DNA of 64,000 nt, taken from assembly GCA_017470605.1 (NCBI GenBank), contig JAFUYH010000035.1:1-64000 (forward strand), in the 5' to 3' direction. The notes below the pieces were generated by a model that saw only the letters and a list, made by a program, of their open reading frames with translations, searched no databases and had not been told where the DNA came from. This DNA is from Treponema sp. (GTDB taxonomy: Bacteria > Spirochaetota > Spirochaetia > Treponematales > Treponemataceae). Position numbers and translations under genes: made by a program. Shown here piece by piece: positions 32,247 to 41,826 of this stretch. The stretch's first letter is position 1, and every line of letters begins with the position of its first letter.

Positions 32247-32887
32247 TTTAAAACCTCCACAATAAGAACCGCTCCTTTTTCTACGCTCACTTCTGCCTTT
32301 TTACCTGGAAGCACTTCATTACTGATTCCAAGCTGAAAGTCTGAAGCAAGGTCTGCATTTTCCAGAGGGTACTTTGCGTTTTTTATTGTTACGCCAGAAA
32401 CATTTCCGGCAATTGTAAGCAGAGAAAAATAAGAACATTTATCTTCTATATAAATAGGATGATTCCCGCAAATCCTCATTACAGAAAAATCATCTGCAAG
32501 CATGGCATTTTTGTTCTTTTCATAAAGATAGAGGAGGATTGAAACGTTTCCAAAAGCGTGGTCAAAACGGCCGCCCATTGCCCCAAGAAAAAGAAAATCA
32601 TCAAAACCCCGGTCAAGGGCAAGTTTTACGGCATAAAAAGTGTCAGTGTCATCTTTTTCACGAGGAAGGGTGATGATCTGACAGCTCTTACTGTCAGAAA
32701 ACTTTTTCAAATCCTGAAGATTACAGGAATCAAAATCTCCCACAATCAGATTCGGAACAATCCCAAGACCTTCGGCATGAGAAAGCCCGTCATCACAGAA
32801 AATATAAAAATCATCATCCCGCAAAAAAGACCTGGCAAAATTATAATTACGGATTTCACCGGCAGAAATAATGACGCATCGGCTCAT
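32243..32887 (-). CDS. thiN: Thiamine pyrophosphokinase
   Basis: Transfers pyrophosphate from ATP to thiamine to make TPP, salvaging thiamine. 214 residues: catalytic domain with CDDGLSHAEGLGIVPNLIVGDFDS and REKDDTDTFYAVKLALDRG, FLGAMGGRFDHAFGNV, followed by the C-terminal thiamine-binding sandwich. GGGGAG lies upstream of the ATG. It is the second last gene of a minus-strand run from the diguanylate cyclase to GH27. Confidence 0.93.
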   Translation of the reverse strand: MSRCVIISAGEIRNYNFARSFLRDDDFYIFCDDGLSHAEGLGIVPNLIVGDFDSCNLQDLKKFSDSKSCQIITLPREKDDTDTFYAVKLALDRGFDDFLFLGAMGGRFDHAFGNVSILLYLYEKNKNAMLADDFSVMRICGNHPIYIEDKCSYFSLLTIAGNVSGVTIKNAKYPLENADLASDFQLGISNEVLPGKKAEVSVEKGAVLIVEVLK

Positions 32888-32899
32888 AAAAATCTCCCC

Positions 32900-33574
32900 T
32901 TACAGGCTGCTGCTTCCCTGCAAAATTTCCATCCAGGAGCGGGAATCGCGGCGGGAAGAATCAAGAGAAAAGAGTTCAATAAAAGATTCAAGGGCAGAAC
33001 GGACTTTATCTGCCGGAAGATTTTCATCAGTTACTTCTACTTCCAGATACAAAAGATTATTTACTTTTTCCAGTTCAATATGAAAAGTACCGTTTTTTAA
33101 AAGACAGGAAGAAGCATAAACAGAAAGAGCATCTTTACTTTTTTCAAAAAACTTGTGATAGCCGGAAATATTTAAAATATCGCGGATTACATTTGCGTCA
33201 GAAACAAAAGTTTCATCTTCGCGGTTCAGCTCAATTCCATTTTCCAAAGATTTTCTTTTAATGCAGAAAAAAGACTTTTCGCAGGGCTCCCCTGCTCCAT
33301 TTTCATTTACATTTTCATTTCCAACATCAGCATCTTCCGCAGAAAGCCTTTCATATTTTTCACTTCTGATTCTTATAACCTGAGGCTCCCCTGCTTTTCT
33401 ACTTTCTTCCCTGCTGTTATAAAGTGAATAATATTCATCAGTCTTTATAATGTGCATAAGACTTTGAGGCAAAAGCGCAATTCCCTCTATAAAACTTTTG
33501 CAAAAAATCACAGAGGATATAAAATCATATTCTTCTTGTGAAAGAGGAATTTTTATTTCTATTTCCCGACCCAT
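32900..33574 (-). CDS. CYTH-domain protein (triphosphate tunnel metalloenzyme)
   Basis: 224 residues from the chosen start. EIEIKIPL at the N-terminus is the ExExK signature; RIRSEKYERL, FFCIKRKS, ELNREDETFV and FHIELEKV, YLEVEVTD supply the alternating Arg/Lys and Glu tunnel residues. CYTH enzymes include thiamine triphosphatases, inorganic triphosphatases and class IV adenylate cyclases; adjacency to thiN makes thiamine triphosphatase a reasonable but unproven guess. An insertion rich in Asn/Glu/Asp (about 85-105) is unusual. ATG 33574 with AGGA upstream is preferred over the ATG at 33595 inside the previous gene. Confidence 0.82.
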   Translation of the reverse strand: MGREIEIKIPLSQEEYDFISSVIFCKSFIEGIALLPQSLMHIIKTDEYYSLYNSREESRKAGEPQVIRIRSEKYERLSAEDADVGNENVNENGAGEPCEKSFFCIKRKSLENGIELNREDETFVSDANVIRDILNISGYHKFFEKSKDALSVYASSCLLKNGTFHIELEKVNNLLYLEVEVTDENLPADKVRSALESFIELFSLDSSRRDSRSWMEILQGSSSL

Positions 33575-33575
33575 T

Positions 33576-33989
33576 TTATTTTCCTGTAGCGGCAATCTGC
33601 TTTAAATCTTCATAGAATTTTGGATAGCGTTTTTCAAGAATAACAGGCGCGCCTTTTTCATCAAGGAAGCAGTGGGAACTTTTTCCCGTAAAAACAACTT
33701 CTTCACCTTTTTTGAAAACATATGCAAAAATAAGTTTTACGGCAGAAAGTTTTTCTATGGAAACTTCAATAGAAATTACATCAGGAAAAGTAGTAGGCTT
33801 TTTGTAAGCACATTCAATAGTCATAACAGGAGAAGCAATTCCTTCTTCTTCCAATTTGATAAAACGCCAGCCCAGCTGGTCTAAAAAATCTATGCGGGCT
33901 TCTTCCATCCAGCGTACATAATTTGAATGATGTGTAATGCCCATTTTATCAGTTTCGTAATAATTAACTTTATGCATATAAGGGTTCAC
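33576..33989 (-). CDS. YbgC/FadM-type acyl-CoA thioesterase
   Basis: Hotdog-fold thioesterase of about 137 residues. YYETDKMGITHHSNYVRWMEEAR carries the catalytic Asp and the HHSNY signature of the 4-hydroxybenzoyl-CoA thioesterase group. GGAGG lies 6 nt before a GTG at 33989; a TTG at 33995 abuts the Shine-Dalgarno and is less likely. The stop is followed after one base by the ATG of the CYTH gene. Substrate unknown. Confidence 0.88.
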   Translation of the reverse strand: MNPYMHKVNYYETDKMGITHHSNYVRWMEEARIDFLDQLGWRFIKLEEEGIASPVMTIECAYKKPTTFPDVISIEVSIEKLSAVKLIFAYVFKKGEEVVFTGKSSHCFLDEKGAPVILEKRYPKFYEDLKQIAATGK

Positions 33990-33999
33990 AGACAACCTC

Positions 34000-35542
34000 C
34001 TACAGTTTTCGTCGTGATTTCATCTCTTTTTTACAGTTCTGCATATTCAATTCTGCACGATTCAATACAGATTCAGCATTGCCGTCCAAAGCAGGATCAT
34101 AAAGGGCAACTCCAATAGCAGCAGAAATATCATCCCAAGGTTCAATTGCTTCATCAGTCTGAATCAAACATTCATTGAACTTTTCAATCAGTTCCTTAAC
34201 ATTTTTGTAATCATCATTATAAAGGATTCCAACAAAATCATCTCCACCTACGCGGAATACAGGAGAATGCTCAAATACCTTACAGACAATAGAACATAAT
34301 TTTTTTATTGCAACATTTCCCTGGTCAATTCCATAACTGGAATTCATTTTGCCCAAATCATTCAAATCTGCATAAATAAACCCAAAGTCTTTCAATCCAT
34401 CAGTTCGTTCAGTTTCCAGTTTAATCAGTTCATTTTCAAAAGAAGCCCCAGCCCTGATTCCTGTAAGAGCATCCCGGCGCAAAACATCAGTTTCCCTAAC
34501 CGCTTCAAAAGAAGAATCCTGCTTTTCTGAAAAAACATTCCTCATGTAGTTTTCAAGTTCCAGAATCATTTCAGAAATTCGTTTTGCAAGAGAAGAAATT
34601 TCATTTTTACCCTTAGCTTCCTCTTCAATCTTTCCGGCAATCCTATAGTCTTTTGTAATTGAGTATTTTCTTACATTTGCTTCCAGTTTTACTATTTTTA
34701 AAATAAATCTCTTGTAGACAACAGAAAGAAGAACAATTACACCAACAGCAAATCCAAGTGCAAGAATAAGGAACTGCCAGAAACCGGTCATAACGATACT
34801 ATGATTAACTGAAGACACATCAACTTCTGCAGCAACAAGACCAAGTTTCTGCCCGTTAATGATGAGTGGCGTATAATAGGCGTAAGTATATCCCCACTGA
34901 TTATTCCAGACCTGAACATCATTCTGTTTTTTCCCGGTAAACCAGCTTGCCCATTGAACAGGGTATTCTTTTGGGTCATTGTAATGAATGTCTCCAAGCA
35001 GAATATAGTTTTTTCCATCTTTACGATTAAGAATCCTTTCACCGTCAATCATGTAAACCATGTTGTAATGCTCTTCATCAGGAACAAGATAATAAGTGTA
35101 AGGAAGGTCAAAAACTTTTCTGGCCCTTTCAAAAACTAAAATCCAGAATTCATGAATATAAATGAACCAGGCTTCTTTTGTTTTCGGGGAAAGATTTTCT
35201 GGAGTCCAGCCTTCAGCATACATTCCTTCTTCCATTTCTTCTTTAAGAAGTTTTTCAAAATTCTGTTTAGCAGAATCAGACTCAGAAAATGCGTAAGGAA
35301 TATCTATATTCCTGTAGTTTTCCATATAATAATTCTGATAGGCTATAAAATCTTCACCATACAATAAAATCTGTTCGGTAAGGTAAGCACTCACATTTTC
35401 TATTTTTGTCCTGGCAAGATTTCTGTAAGTTTTTGCCTGAGAAAAAAAAAGTTGAAACTGCGGAAATCAACAGAATAAAGACAGAGAAGATTCCGAGAAT
35501 CAAGGCAGATTTAAAGACAAGTGAATGTGTACCTTTTGTCAT
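34000..35542 (-). pseudogene. Membrane diguanylate cyclase interrupted at a T9 tract
   Basis: GGDEF protein making c-di-GMP. The N-terminal 40 residues (MTKGTHSLVFKSALILGIFS and a TM) lie in one frame; the remainder in another. The break is at nine T on the coding strand (35450-35442): eight T would join ISAVSTFFS to QAKTYRNLARTKIENVSAYL in one reading frame of about 514 codons. The downstream part has a Cache-like periplasmic sensor, TM2 (WQFLILALGFAVGVIVLLSVV) and a GGDEF domain with RVGGDDFVG. The catalytic half is intact from a GTG at 35394. It may be phase-variable, rescued by slippage, a real mutation or a sequencing error. Confidence 0.8.
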
Positions 35543-35668
35543 ATAATAATTCTATAATGAGCAGGATTTTTTTTCAATAAAAAAAGACTTCTGTTATTTA
35601 TTTTTTATTGCGTTTTTAATTTTTTTAAGTTAAAATTACTTAAATTTTTCAATTAACCAGAGGATTTT

Positions 35669-37876
35669 ATGATTTTATTTGATAAAGATACCCAGACTTT
35701 CCGCATGGATACACCTTCTTCAACCTATTGTATTTCTATATGCAATAAGGGATACATCGGTCATGCCTATTACGGAAGCAGGATTGGAAAAGATGATGTG
35801 ACCTACCTTACCCGCTTTAAGGAATACGGCTTTTCAGACTCTCCAGTTTTTCGTGAAAAACATTCTTTCCTGGACTTTTTCCCGCAGGAATACCCTACAG
35901 ACGGCATGGGAGACTTCCGCGAATCTGCCCTTGCAGTAACAGACAGTGACGGTCACAACGGAATTGAACTGAAATACAAATCCCACAAAATTACAGGAGG
36001 CGCAATTGCTCTGGAAGGGCTGCCCGCAGTTTTTGGAAACAAGGAAGACTGTTCCACACTTGAAATTACAGCCAGTGATGAAATTCTTGACGTAGAAGTT
36101 ACCCTTGTTTACACGGTTTTTGAAAAAATTGATGCTATTGTCCGCTCCGTAAAAATTAAAAACTGCAGCAGGAATTGCGTTTTTGTAAAAAAGGCCCTTT
36201 CCGCTTCTTTTGATATTGATGATGACAATTTTGACGTAATTACCCTTCACGGCTCCTGGGCCCGCGAACGCCACATAGAACGCAGGCCTGTTCACATGGG
36301 AAAACAGGGAGTTCTTTCCATGCGTGGTGAATCAAGCCATCAGGAACACCCTTTTATAGCCCTGCTTGACCACAATGCAGATTTTAATTCAGGACGAGTC
36401 TGGGGCGTAAATTTTATTTACAGCGGAAACTTTGTTGCAGACGTTCAGAAAAATCAGTTTGATTCAATCCGCCTTGTAATGGGTATAAATCCAGAAAACT
36501 TCTGCTGGAAGCTGAATGCAGGCTGCACTTTTGAAAGTCCTCAGGCAGTTCTGGTTTACTCAGAAACAGGTTTAAACGGAATGAGCCGTGCCTTCCACGA
36601 GCTTTACCGCGAACACCTTATCCGCTCTCCATATAAAAAGTCTGCACGCCCTGTTTTAATCAACAACTGGGAAGCGACTTACTTTAATTTTGACACAGAA
36701 AAACTTCTTGATATTGCCAGAGAAGCTGCAAAAGACGGAATTGAAATGCTGGTTATGGATGACGGCTGGTTTGGAAAGAGAAATTCCGACAACTGTTCTT
36801 TAGGCGACTGGGTTGTAAACGAAGAAAAAATCAAGGGAGGCTTAAAGCATCTTGTTGATGAAGTAAATAAACTGGGCCTTAAATTTGGAATCTGGTTTGA
36901 ACCTGAAATGATTTCTCCAGATTCTGACCTTTACCGCGCCCACCCTGACTGGGCAATTCAGATTCCGGGAAGGGAGCCTGGCATGAGCCGACAGCAGCTT
37001 GTTCTGGACATTACCCGTAAGGAAGTCCGCGATTATGCTTATGAAAGCGTTGCAAAAATTCTGCGCAGTGCAAACATTGAATACGTAAAATGGGATATGA
37101 ACCGCCAGCTTTCTGACATTGGAAGCAAAAATCTGGCAGCTGACCAGACCGGAGAATTCTATCACCGCTATGTACTTGCCCTCTACGAAATGCAGGAACG
37201 CCTTATTACAGAATTCCCAAAACTTCTGCTGGAAAACTGTTCTGGAGGCGGAGCCCGCTTTGACCCGGGAATGTTCTTCTACAGTCCGCAAATCTGGTGC
37301 AGTGATGACACAGATGCCCTGGAACGCCTTGCCATTCAGGAAGGAACTGCCTTAATCTATCCTCTTTCTACAATGGGAGCCCACGTTTCTGTATGTCCTA
37401 ACCATGCAGTAGGCCGCGTAACTCCGTTCAGAACAAGAGGTTATGTTGCTTTAAGCGGAACCTTTGGCTATGAGCTTGATATTACAAAACTTGCTCCAGA
37501 AGAAAGAAGCCAGATTCCTCACCAGATAGAACTTTATAAAAAATACAGTGACCTTGTAAGAAACGGTGACTACCAGAGGATTTTAAGCTGGAGTGACGGC
37601 CGGGACGCAGACTGCTGGGCCAGCCTTTCAAAAGACAGGAAATCTGCACTGGTAACTTTTGTACAGGTTTTGAATCATCCTAACTATAAAACCCGCTTTA
37701 TAAAAGTTCAGGATTTAAAGGAAGATTCAAAATACAGAGTATCATTCCCGAATGAAAACAGAAATGACTGGCCAGACCAGATTCTTACAGGCCGTACCCT
37801 TGCAAAAGCTGGCTTTGCCCTCCGCCGCGACTGGGGAGATTTCCAGGCGAAATTAATATATATAGAAGAAATATAA
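35669..37876 (+). CDS. GH36 alpha-galactosidase
   Basis: Hydrolyses alpha-galactosides such as raffinose-family or galactomanno-oligosaccharides; no signal peptide, so intracellular. 735 residues, standard for bacterial GH36 (about 730). N-terminal beta-supersandwich, then the barrel: MVMDDGWFGKRNSDNCSLGDW-type motif, nucleophile Asp476 in YVKWDMNRQLSD, acid/base Asp546 in CSDDTDALERL, and MGAHVSVCPNH. CAGAGGA precedes the ATG. Monocistronic with an AT-rich promoter region (35543-35668). Confidence 0.96.
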   Translation: MILFDKDTQTFRMDTPSSTYCISICNKGYIGHAYYGSRIGKDDVTYLTRFKEYGFSDSPVFREKHSFLDFFPQEYPTDGMGDFRESALAVTDSDGHNGIELKYKSHKITGGAIALEGLPAVFGNKEDCSTLEITASDEILDVEVTLVYTVFEKIDAIVRSVKIKNCSRNCVFVKKALSASFDIDDDNFDVITLHGSWARERHIERRPVHMGKQGVLSMRGESSHQEHPFIALLDHNADFNSGRVWGVNFIYSGNFVADVQKNQFDSIRLVMGINPENFCWKLNAGCTFESPQAVLVYSETGLNGMSRAFHELYREHLIRSPYKKSARPVLINNWEATYFNFDTEKLLDIAREAAKDGIEMLVMDDGWFGKRNSDNCSLGDWVVNEEKIKGGLKHLVDEVNKLGLKFGIWFEPEMISPDSDLYRAHPDWAIQIPGREPGMSRQQLVLDITRKEVRDYAYESVAKILRSANIEYVKWDMNRQLSDIGSKNLAADQTGEFYHRYVLALYEMQERLITEFPKLLLENCSGGGARFDPGMFFYSPQIWCSDDTDALERLAIQEGTALIYPLSTMGAHVSVCPNHAVGRVTPFRTRGYVALSGTFGYELDITKLAPEERSQIPHQIELYKKYSDLVRNGDYQRILSWSDGRDADCWASLSKDRKSALVTFVQVLNHPNYKTRFIKVQDLKEDSKYRVSFPNENRNDWPDQILTGRTLAKAGFALRRDWGDFQAKLIYIEEI

Positions 37877-37995
37877 TTTTTTATTATAAGGATTTTATTT
37901 TCTCGTAAATTCAAATCCTTATGATAAAATTATTGCAAAGATATTCTATAAAAGGCAGGTCGCCTTCCAGGAGACCTAACACAGGAGGTTTTTTG

Positions 37996-39954
37996 ATGAA
38001 AAAAACTATAATTTTAATCCTGGCTCTACTTTTTACCCTTTCTTTGCACGCTCAAGAAGCCAACATTACAAAAGGACAGTGGATTGATGAACAAAATGGA
38101 ATCCACTATTTTAATTTCGAAACTCCAGTAGAAGATTTTAAAGCAGAAAAGTATTCTACCTATAAATTTTCTATTTCGGGCATTCCTACAGAAAACTGCA
38201 AGCTTGACAGCATCTATGTACGGGATGCTGCTTCTAAAGAATGGAAAACTCTTTGCGGTAAATGGGATATATTTATTCCGGAAGAAAAAGGCAAAAAGTT
38301 CGAATATAATTTTGCAGCTGAGGTTTTTAATTTTGCAGAAAAATGTACTCCAATCCTTCGTTTTTCTATAATTCTTGAACCAGACATTGAAGAATTTGAC
38401 ATTGAGAATCTTAAAATGACCTGTATCAAAACTAATGATGCAGCCTTTGGTACCTGGATTGGTGATGATCAAAAAAGGTACTTTGGTAAAAACACTCCTT
38501 TAAAAGGAATTCTTGCTAAAAAAGGAGAAACCATCAAAGTAACAATGTCCGGAACACCGGATGCAAACATAAGTGTAGACGGTTTGGTTGTTCATGATGA
38601 AATGAGTAAGGTATGGCATAATTTTGCCAGTTCTCCCCACTGGCCGGATGGAACTAAATTACAGAAAGACCTTCCCTTTGAAAAAGTATTCTATCTTAAC
38701 GTAGACGAAAATATCTTAAAAACAAGTTTTACCTCTTTCATAAGTCAATTTGTAGCCGAAGACGCAAGTGAAAGTCTGACCATAAAGGATTACAATATAA
38801 AATGGGAAAAATCTGATACAGCTGCCTTCTGGAAATGGACAGGGGATGATGGAAAACTCCATTTTGAAAAAAGAAAACCTGTAGAAAGATTCGAATTTCA
38901 CAAGGATGACACTCTGGAATATACAATCTCGGGCATTCCTTCTTCAAATGCAACAATTGATGCTGTAAACGTAATAGATGGAAATATGGATGAATGGTAT
39001 GACTTTGGTGGTGCAAATGGTGAAAACTTTGCAATAGAAAAAGGAAAGCCTTTTGAAAAAACCTACTTTATCCGCGTGTGGAATGAACCAAAGAAAAATT
39101 ATATACCTTCATTACGTGCCGTATTTACAGACGCAGATGAGCTGATTATCGAAAATTATAAAGTAAGCTGTAAAAAGACTACAAAGACTGCCTTTAATCA
39201 TTATGAACATGAAGGCAGAGACTTTTTTGACTATTATTACAACATAGGAAAAATAAAAAGCAAAAAAAATGATTATGTAGAAGTAACAGTTGAAGGTGTA
39301 GCAAATCAAGATGCAATACTTACAAGCCTTTCTCTTTGGGACGACTCGGATCCAGACTGGCAAAAGCACAAACCTATTGGAGGAGACTGGCGTCTTTACA
39401 ATCAAGTAAAAGCAGGAGAAGTCTTCCATAAAACAGCAAGATTTAAGCTGGAAGAAATGCCAGATAAAAAGATATCTTACGATATTCAGATTACCTTTAC
39501 AAAGCCTGATACAGATACCTTCATTGTTGATAAACTAAAGACAAGCTGGCGTCCTGCCCCTGATGTTCCAACAGAAATAAGTCGTCCAATCTTTTCTGAT
39601 GAATGGGGAAAAAGATTTGAAATTGACTTTCCTTTAAGAAATACAGAACTTAGAAAGGGGCAGAAAGTTCAACTCACCTTCTCTGGTAAAGCAAATATGG
39701 ATTGTTTTATTGCCGTATGGCTTGCAAATACAGAAACTTGGGAATCTCTTTCTGGAGAACCAGAAATTGATAATCCTGAATATGATGGTGTAAAAAAGGA
39801 TACGCCTTTTACAATAAGTGGAAGGCTTCCAGTAACGGCAAATACGTCTAAAAAAGATAATATAATTTTCCACTTCTGGATTCCTTGGGAAGAAGGCATG
39901 CCGGACGAACTTAATATTACAAATGTTGAATTTACCTGGAAGATTGTGAAGTAA
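37996..39954 (+). CDS. Exported protein of five tandem beta-sandwich-like domains
   Basis: 652 residues, function unknown. Signal peptide (ILILALLFTLSLHA, cleavage near 20). Then five repeats of about 115-130 residues, each opening with a W-DEQNG/W-GDDQKRYF/WTGDDGKLHF-type strand, a VEDFKAEK or ERFEFHK turn, a FSISGIP/TMSGTPDANI/TISGIPSSNATID strand and ending in an IENLK/IKDYNIKWE strand. This looks like a carbohydrate-binding or adhesive array. CAGGAGG precedes ATG 37996; the longer frame from 37921 crosses a 5' UTR hairpin (AGGTC/GACCT). It follows GH36 and could bind galactosides, but this is not demonstrated. Confidence 0.7.
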   Translation: MKKTIILILALLFTLSLHAQEANITKGQWIDEQNGIHYFNFETPVEDFKAEKYSTYKFSISGIPTENCKLDSIYVRDAASKEWKTLCGKWDIFIPEEKGKKFEYNFAAEVFNFAEKCTPILRFSIILEPDIEEFDIENLKMTCIKTNDAAFGTWIGDDQKRYFGKNTPLKGILAKKGETIKVTMSGTPDANISVDGLVVHDEMSKVWHNFASSPHWPDGTKLQKDLPFEKVFYLNVDENILKTSFTSFISQFVAEDASESLTIKDYNIKWEKSDTAAFWKWTGDDGKLHFEKRKPVERFEFHKDDTLEYTISGIPSSNATIDAVNVIDGNMDEWYDFGGANGENFAIEKGKPFEKTYFIRVWNEPKKNYIPSLRAVFTDADELIIENYKVSCKKTTKTAFNHYEHEGRDFFDYYYNIGKIKSKKNDYVEVTVEGVANQDAILTSLSLWDDSDPDWQKHKPIGGDWRLYNQVKAGEVFHKTARFKLEEMPDKKISYDIQITFTKPDTDTFIVDKLKTSWRPAPDVPTEISRPIFSDEWGKRFEIDFPLRNTELRKGQKVQLTFSGKANMDCFIAVWLANTETWESLSGEPEIDNPEYDGVKKDTPFTISGRLPVTANTSKKDNIIFHFWIPWEEGMPDELNITNVEFTWKIVK

Positions 39955-39990
39955 GAGATTGTCGGAGCAAGTCGACAATGACTGCGTATG

Positions 39991-40611
39991 TCATTGTTCG
40001 GCTTGACCGGACAATCCTGCTTCGGCAGCGCGAATCTGTTTATAATTAAAGCCTGCCTGTATCATAGCGGCGATAAGTTTATCGCCGCTCTTTTTTTTGC
40101 TGAGTTTTTCATAGGCACGGCGGCATATTTCTTCTTCATCATTTTCTGTAAAGAATTCCTCTACAGCTGATGCTGCCACGTCTCTAGAAATACCACGCGA
40201 CATAAGCTCTGCTAAAAGTCTTGTCCGCCCCTCATAGTGATTCGTCCGTCTGGTATTTAGCCAGGCCCGCGAAAAACGTTCATCACTAAGATAATCAGCA
40301 GCTTCTAAAAAAGTCAGCGCCCGGTCTATATATTGCGCATCATACCCCTTCTGCAAAAGCTTTCTTGTAAGCCCGCTGCGGCACTGCTCCGCGCGAGCCA
40401 GGTAATCTACTGCTTTTAACTCTACAACAGCACATAAACCTGCGTCCAAAAGCTCCTCCTCCTGCTCATCAGAAAGCTCAAAGCCAGGTTCAAGCTCTTC
40501 AAGGTTCACAGAAGAAAGATATTCTTTACGAATAAAAAAAGCAGAGCCCTCTTCAGGAGCCACTTTGTACATTCCGCTGTAAGATGTCTCGACAATAGAT
40601 TTTATAATCAT
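39991..40611 (-). CDS. recX: RecX regulatory protein
   Basis: Inhibitor of RecA filament extension. 206 residues from the chosen start: three-helix RecX repeats with ARAEQCRSGLTRKLLQKGYD, FLEAADYLSDERFSRAWLNT, GRTRLLAELMSRGISRDVAA. The start at 40611 is preferred over 40668 because the longer frame begins within the rpsI terminator. No recA is next to it in this window. Confidence 0.9.
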   Translation of the reverse strand: MIIKSIVETSYSGMYKVAPEEGSAFFIRKEYLSSVNLEELEPGFELSDEQEEELLDAGLCAVVELKAVDYLARAEQCRSGLTRKLLQKGYDAQYIDRALTFLEAADYLSDERFSRAWLNTRRTNHYEGRTRLLAELMSRGISRDVAASAVEEFFTENDEEEICRRAYEKLSKKKSGDKLIAAMIQAGFNYKQIRAAEAGLSGQAEQ

Positions 40612-40644
40612 AAGAATATAATGAAGGAAAAAGATTATCTTGTC

Positions 40645-40682
40645 AAAAAAAAAAGCGGCCCCGCCCAAGCAGGAACCGCTTT
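40645..40682 (-). terminator. Terminator of rplM-rpsI
   Basis: On the minus strand AGCGGTTCC pairs with GGGGCCGCT (two G-U pairs) around a 9-nt loop and is followed by nine T. Confidence 0.85.
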
Positions 40683-40716
40683 GTAAAAGCCCGCCGTAAG
40701 GCAGACTTTGTATAAA

Positions 40717-41109
40717 CTAACGCTTTGAGAACTGGAAGCGGCGGCGAGCACCCTTCTGTCCGTACTTCTTACGCTCAACCATACGAGAATCGCGTGTGAG
40801 GTAGCCGTTAGCCTTAAGAGCTGTACGGGCATCCTGATCAATCTGAACAAGAGCACGTGAAATACCATGCAAGCAAGCTGCAGCCTGACCGTTCAAACCG
40901 CCACCTGTTACATTGATAAGAATGTCATATTTGTTACCCATTGATGTAACAAGAAGAGGCTGCTGAACAACCTGAACCTGCTCTGAAGAAGCAAAGTAGT
41001 CTTTTACATCCTTTCCGTTTACAACAATTTTTCCTGAGCCCTCGCGAACAAAAACACGAGCTACAGCAGTCTTTCTGCGTCCTGTACCAATAGCAATATT
41101 CTTTACCAT
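40717..41109 (-). CDS. rpsI: 30S ribosomal protein S9
   Basis: 130 residues: IGTGRRKTAVARVFVREGSG, GKIVVNGKDVKDYF, GGGLNGQAAACLHGISRAL and the conserved C-terminus KKYGQKGARRRFQFSKR whose tail reaches the P-site. Two ATG codons in tandem (41112 and 41109) follow CAGGAG; the second has the better spacing. Forms the usual rplM-rpsI operon. Confidence 0.98.
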   Translation of the reverse strand: MVKNIAIGTGRRKTAVARVFVREGSGKIVVNGKDVKDYFASSEQVQVVQQPLLVTSMGNKYDILINVTGGGLNGQAAACLHGISRALVQIDQDARTALKANGYLTRDSRMVERKKYGQKGARRRFQFSKR

Positions 41110-41124
41110 CATTTAACTCCTGAA

Positions 41125-41553
41125 TTAAAGTTCGATAGGCTGAGGATTCTGAGCTGCATGAGGATGCTCAGCACCAGCATAAATCTTTACACAATCCATC
41201 ATTTTGCGTCCGAGACGTCCATGTGGAAGCATACCTGCAACTGCAATAGCCATTGGGTCTGTAGGATGCCTTTCAATCAGCTTCTCATAAGTATGAGCGC
41301 GGAGACCGCCTACGAATCCAGTGTGATGATAATAAATCTTCTTCTGTTCCTTTCCACCAGTTACAACAGCTTTCTCAGCATTGATAATAACAACAAAATC
41401 ACCCATAAGCTGATTCTTTGTGAAAGTAGCCTTATTCTTACCGCGGGCAATGTAAGCAGCCTTAGCAGCTACACGTCCAAGAGGTTTTCCAGCCGCATCA
41501 ATAATGTACCATTTGCGGTCCTGTTCGTGTTCTTTAACGAAGATAGTTTCCAT
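41125..41553 (-). CDS. rplM: 50S ribosomal protein L13
   Basis: 142 residues, the standard length: WYIIDAAGKPLGRVAAKAAY, DFVVIINAEKAVVTGGKEQK, YYHHTGFVGGL, GMLPHGRLGRKMMDCVKIYA. AAGG precedes the ATG. First gene of the ribosomal pair, 12 bp upstream of rpsI. Confidence 0.98.
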   Translation of the reverse strand: METIFVKEHEQDRKWYIIDAAGKPLGRVAAKAAYIARGKNKATFTKNQLMGDFVVIINAEKAVVTGGKEQKKIYYHHTGFVGGLRAHTYEKLIERHPTDPMAIAVAGMLPHGRLGRKMMDCVKIYAGAEHPHAAQNPQPIEL

Positions 41554-41705
41554 GATATACCTTACTAAAAATAAAAGTTTATCTGTAACTTAAAGACATT
41601 TGCATCTTGTCTGAAAGTCACCAAGGATTAAAGATGAGCGGTCTATAATCCTATAACGGGTAAAGTATGTTATCAGATTTTCAAGGTTTATGTCAATAGC
41701 TTGTC

Positions 41706-41825
41706 GGGGATGTCTAATAAGATTTGGGACTGCGGTCATTGAGCTTGTCGAAATGACCATTTACACTATATGTGGTGGTTTCGACAAGCTCAACCACCGC
41801 ATTACTTACTTATTAGACATTCCCC
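41706..41825. repeat. REPIN-like double palindrome
   Basis: Outer arms GGGGATGTCTAATAAG (41706-41721) and CTTATTAGACATTCCCC (41809-41825) enclose two inverted hairpin units: GGTCATTGAGCTTGTCGAAATGACC (given by ends at 41734 and 41758) and GGTGGTTTCGAC...GGTTGAGC-type complement at 41774-41799. The GAGCTTGTCGAA core is widespread in REP elements. It sits between rplM and a small membrane protein gene. Confidence 0.75.
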
Positions 41826-41826
41826 A

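Noticed and set aside
35354..35542. Separate 62-residue gene at the N-terminal part of the diguanylate cyclase
   Set aside because: Its TM segment completes the cyclase in the adjacent frame and it breaks exactly at the homopolymer.
37886..37922. ATAAGGATTT/AAATCCTTAT inverted repeat after GH36 as a terminator
   Set aside because: The 17-nt loop is long and there is no T-run after the right arm; function unclear.
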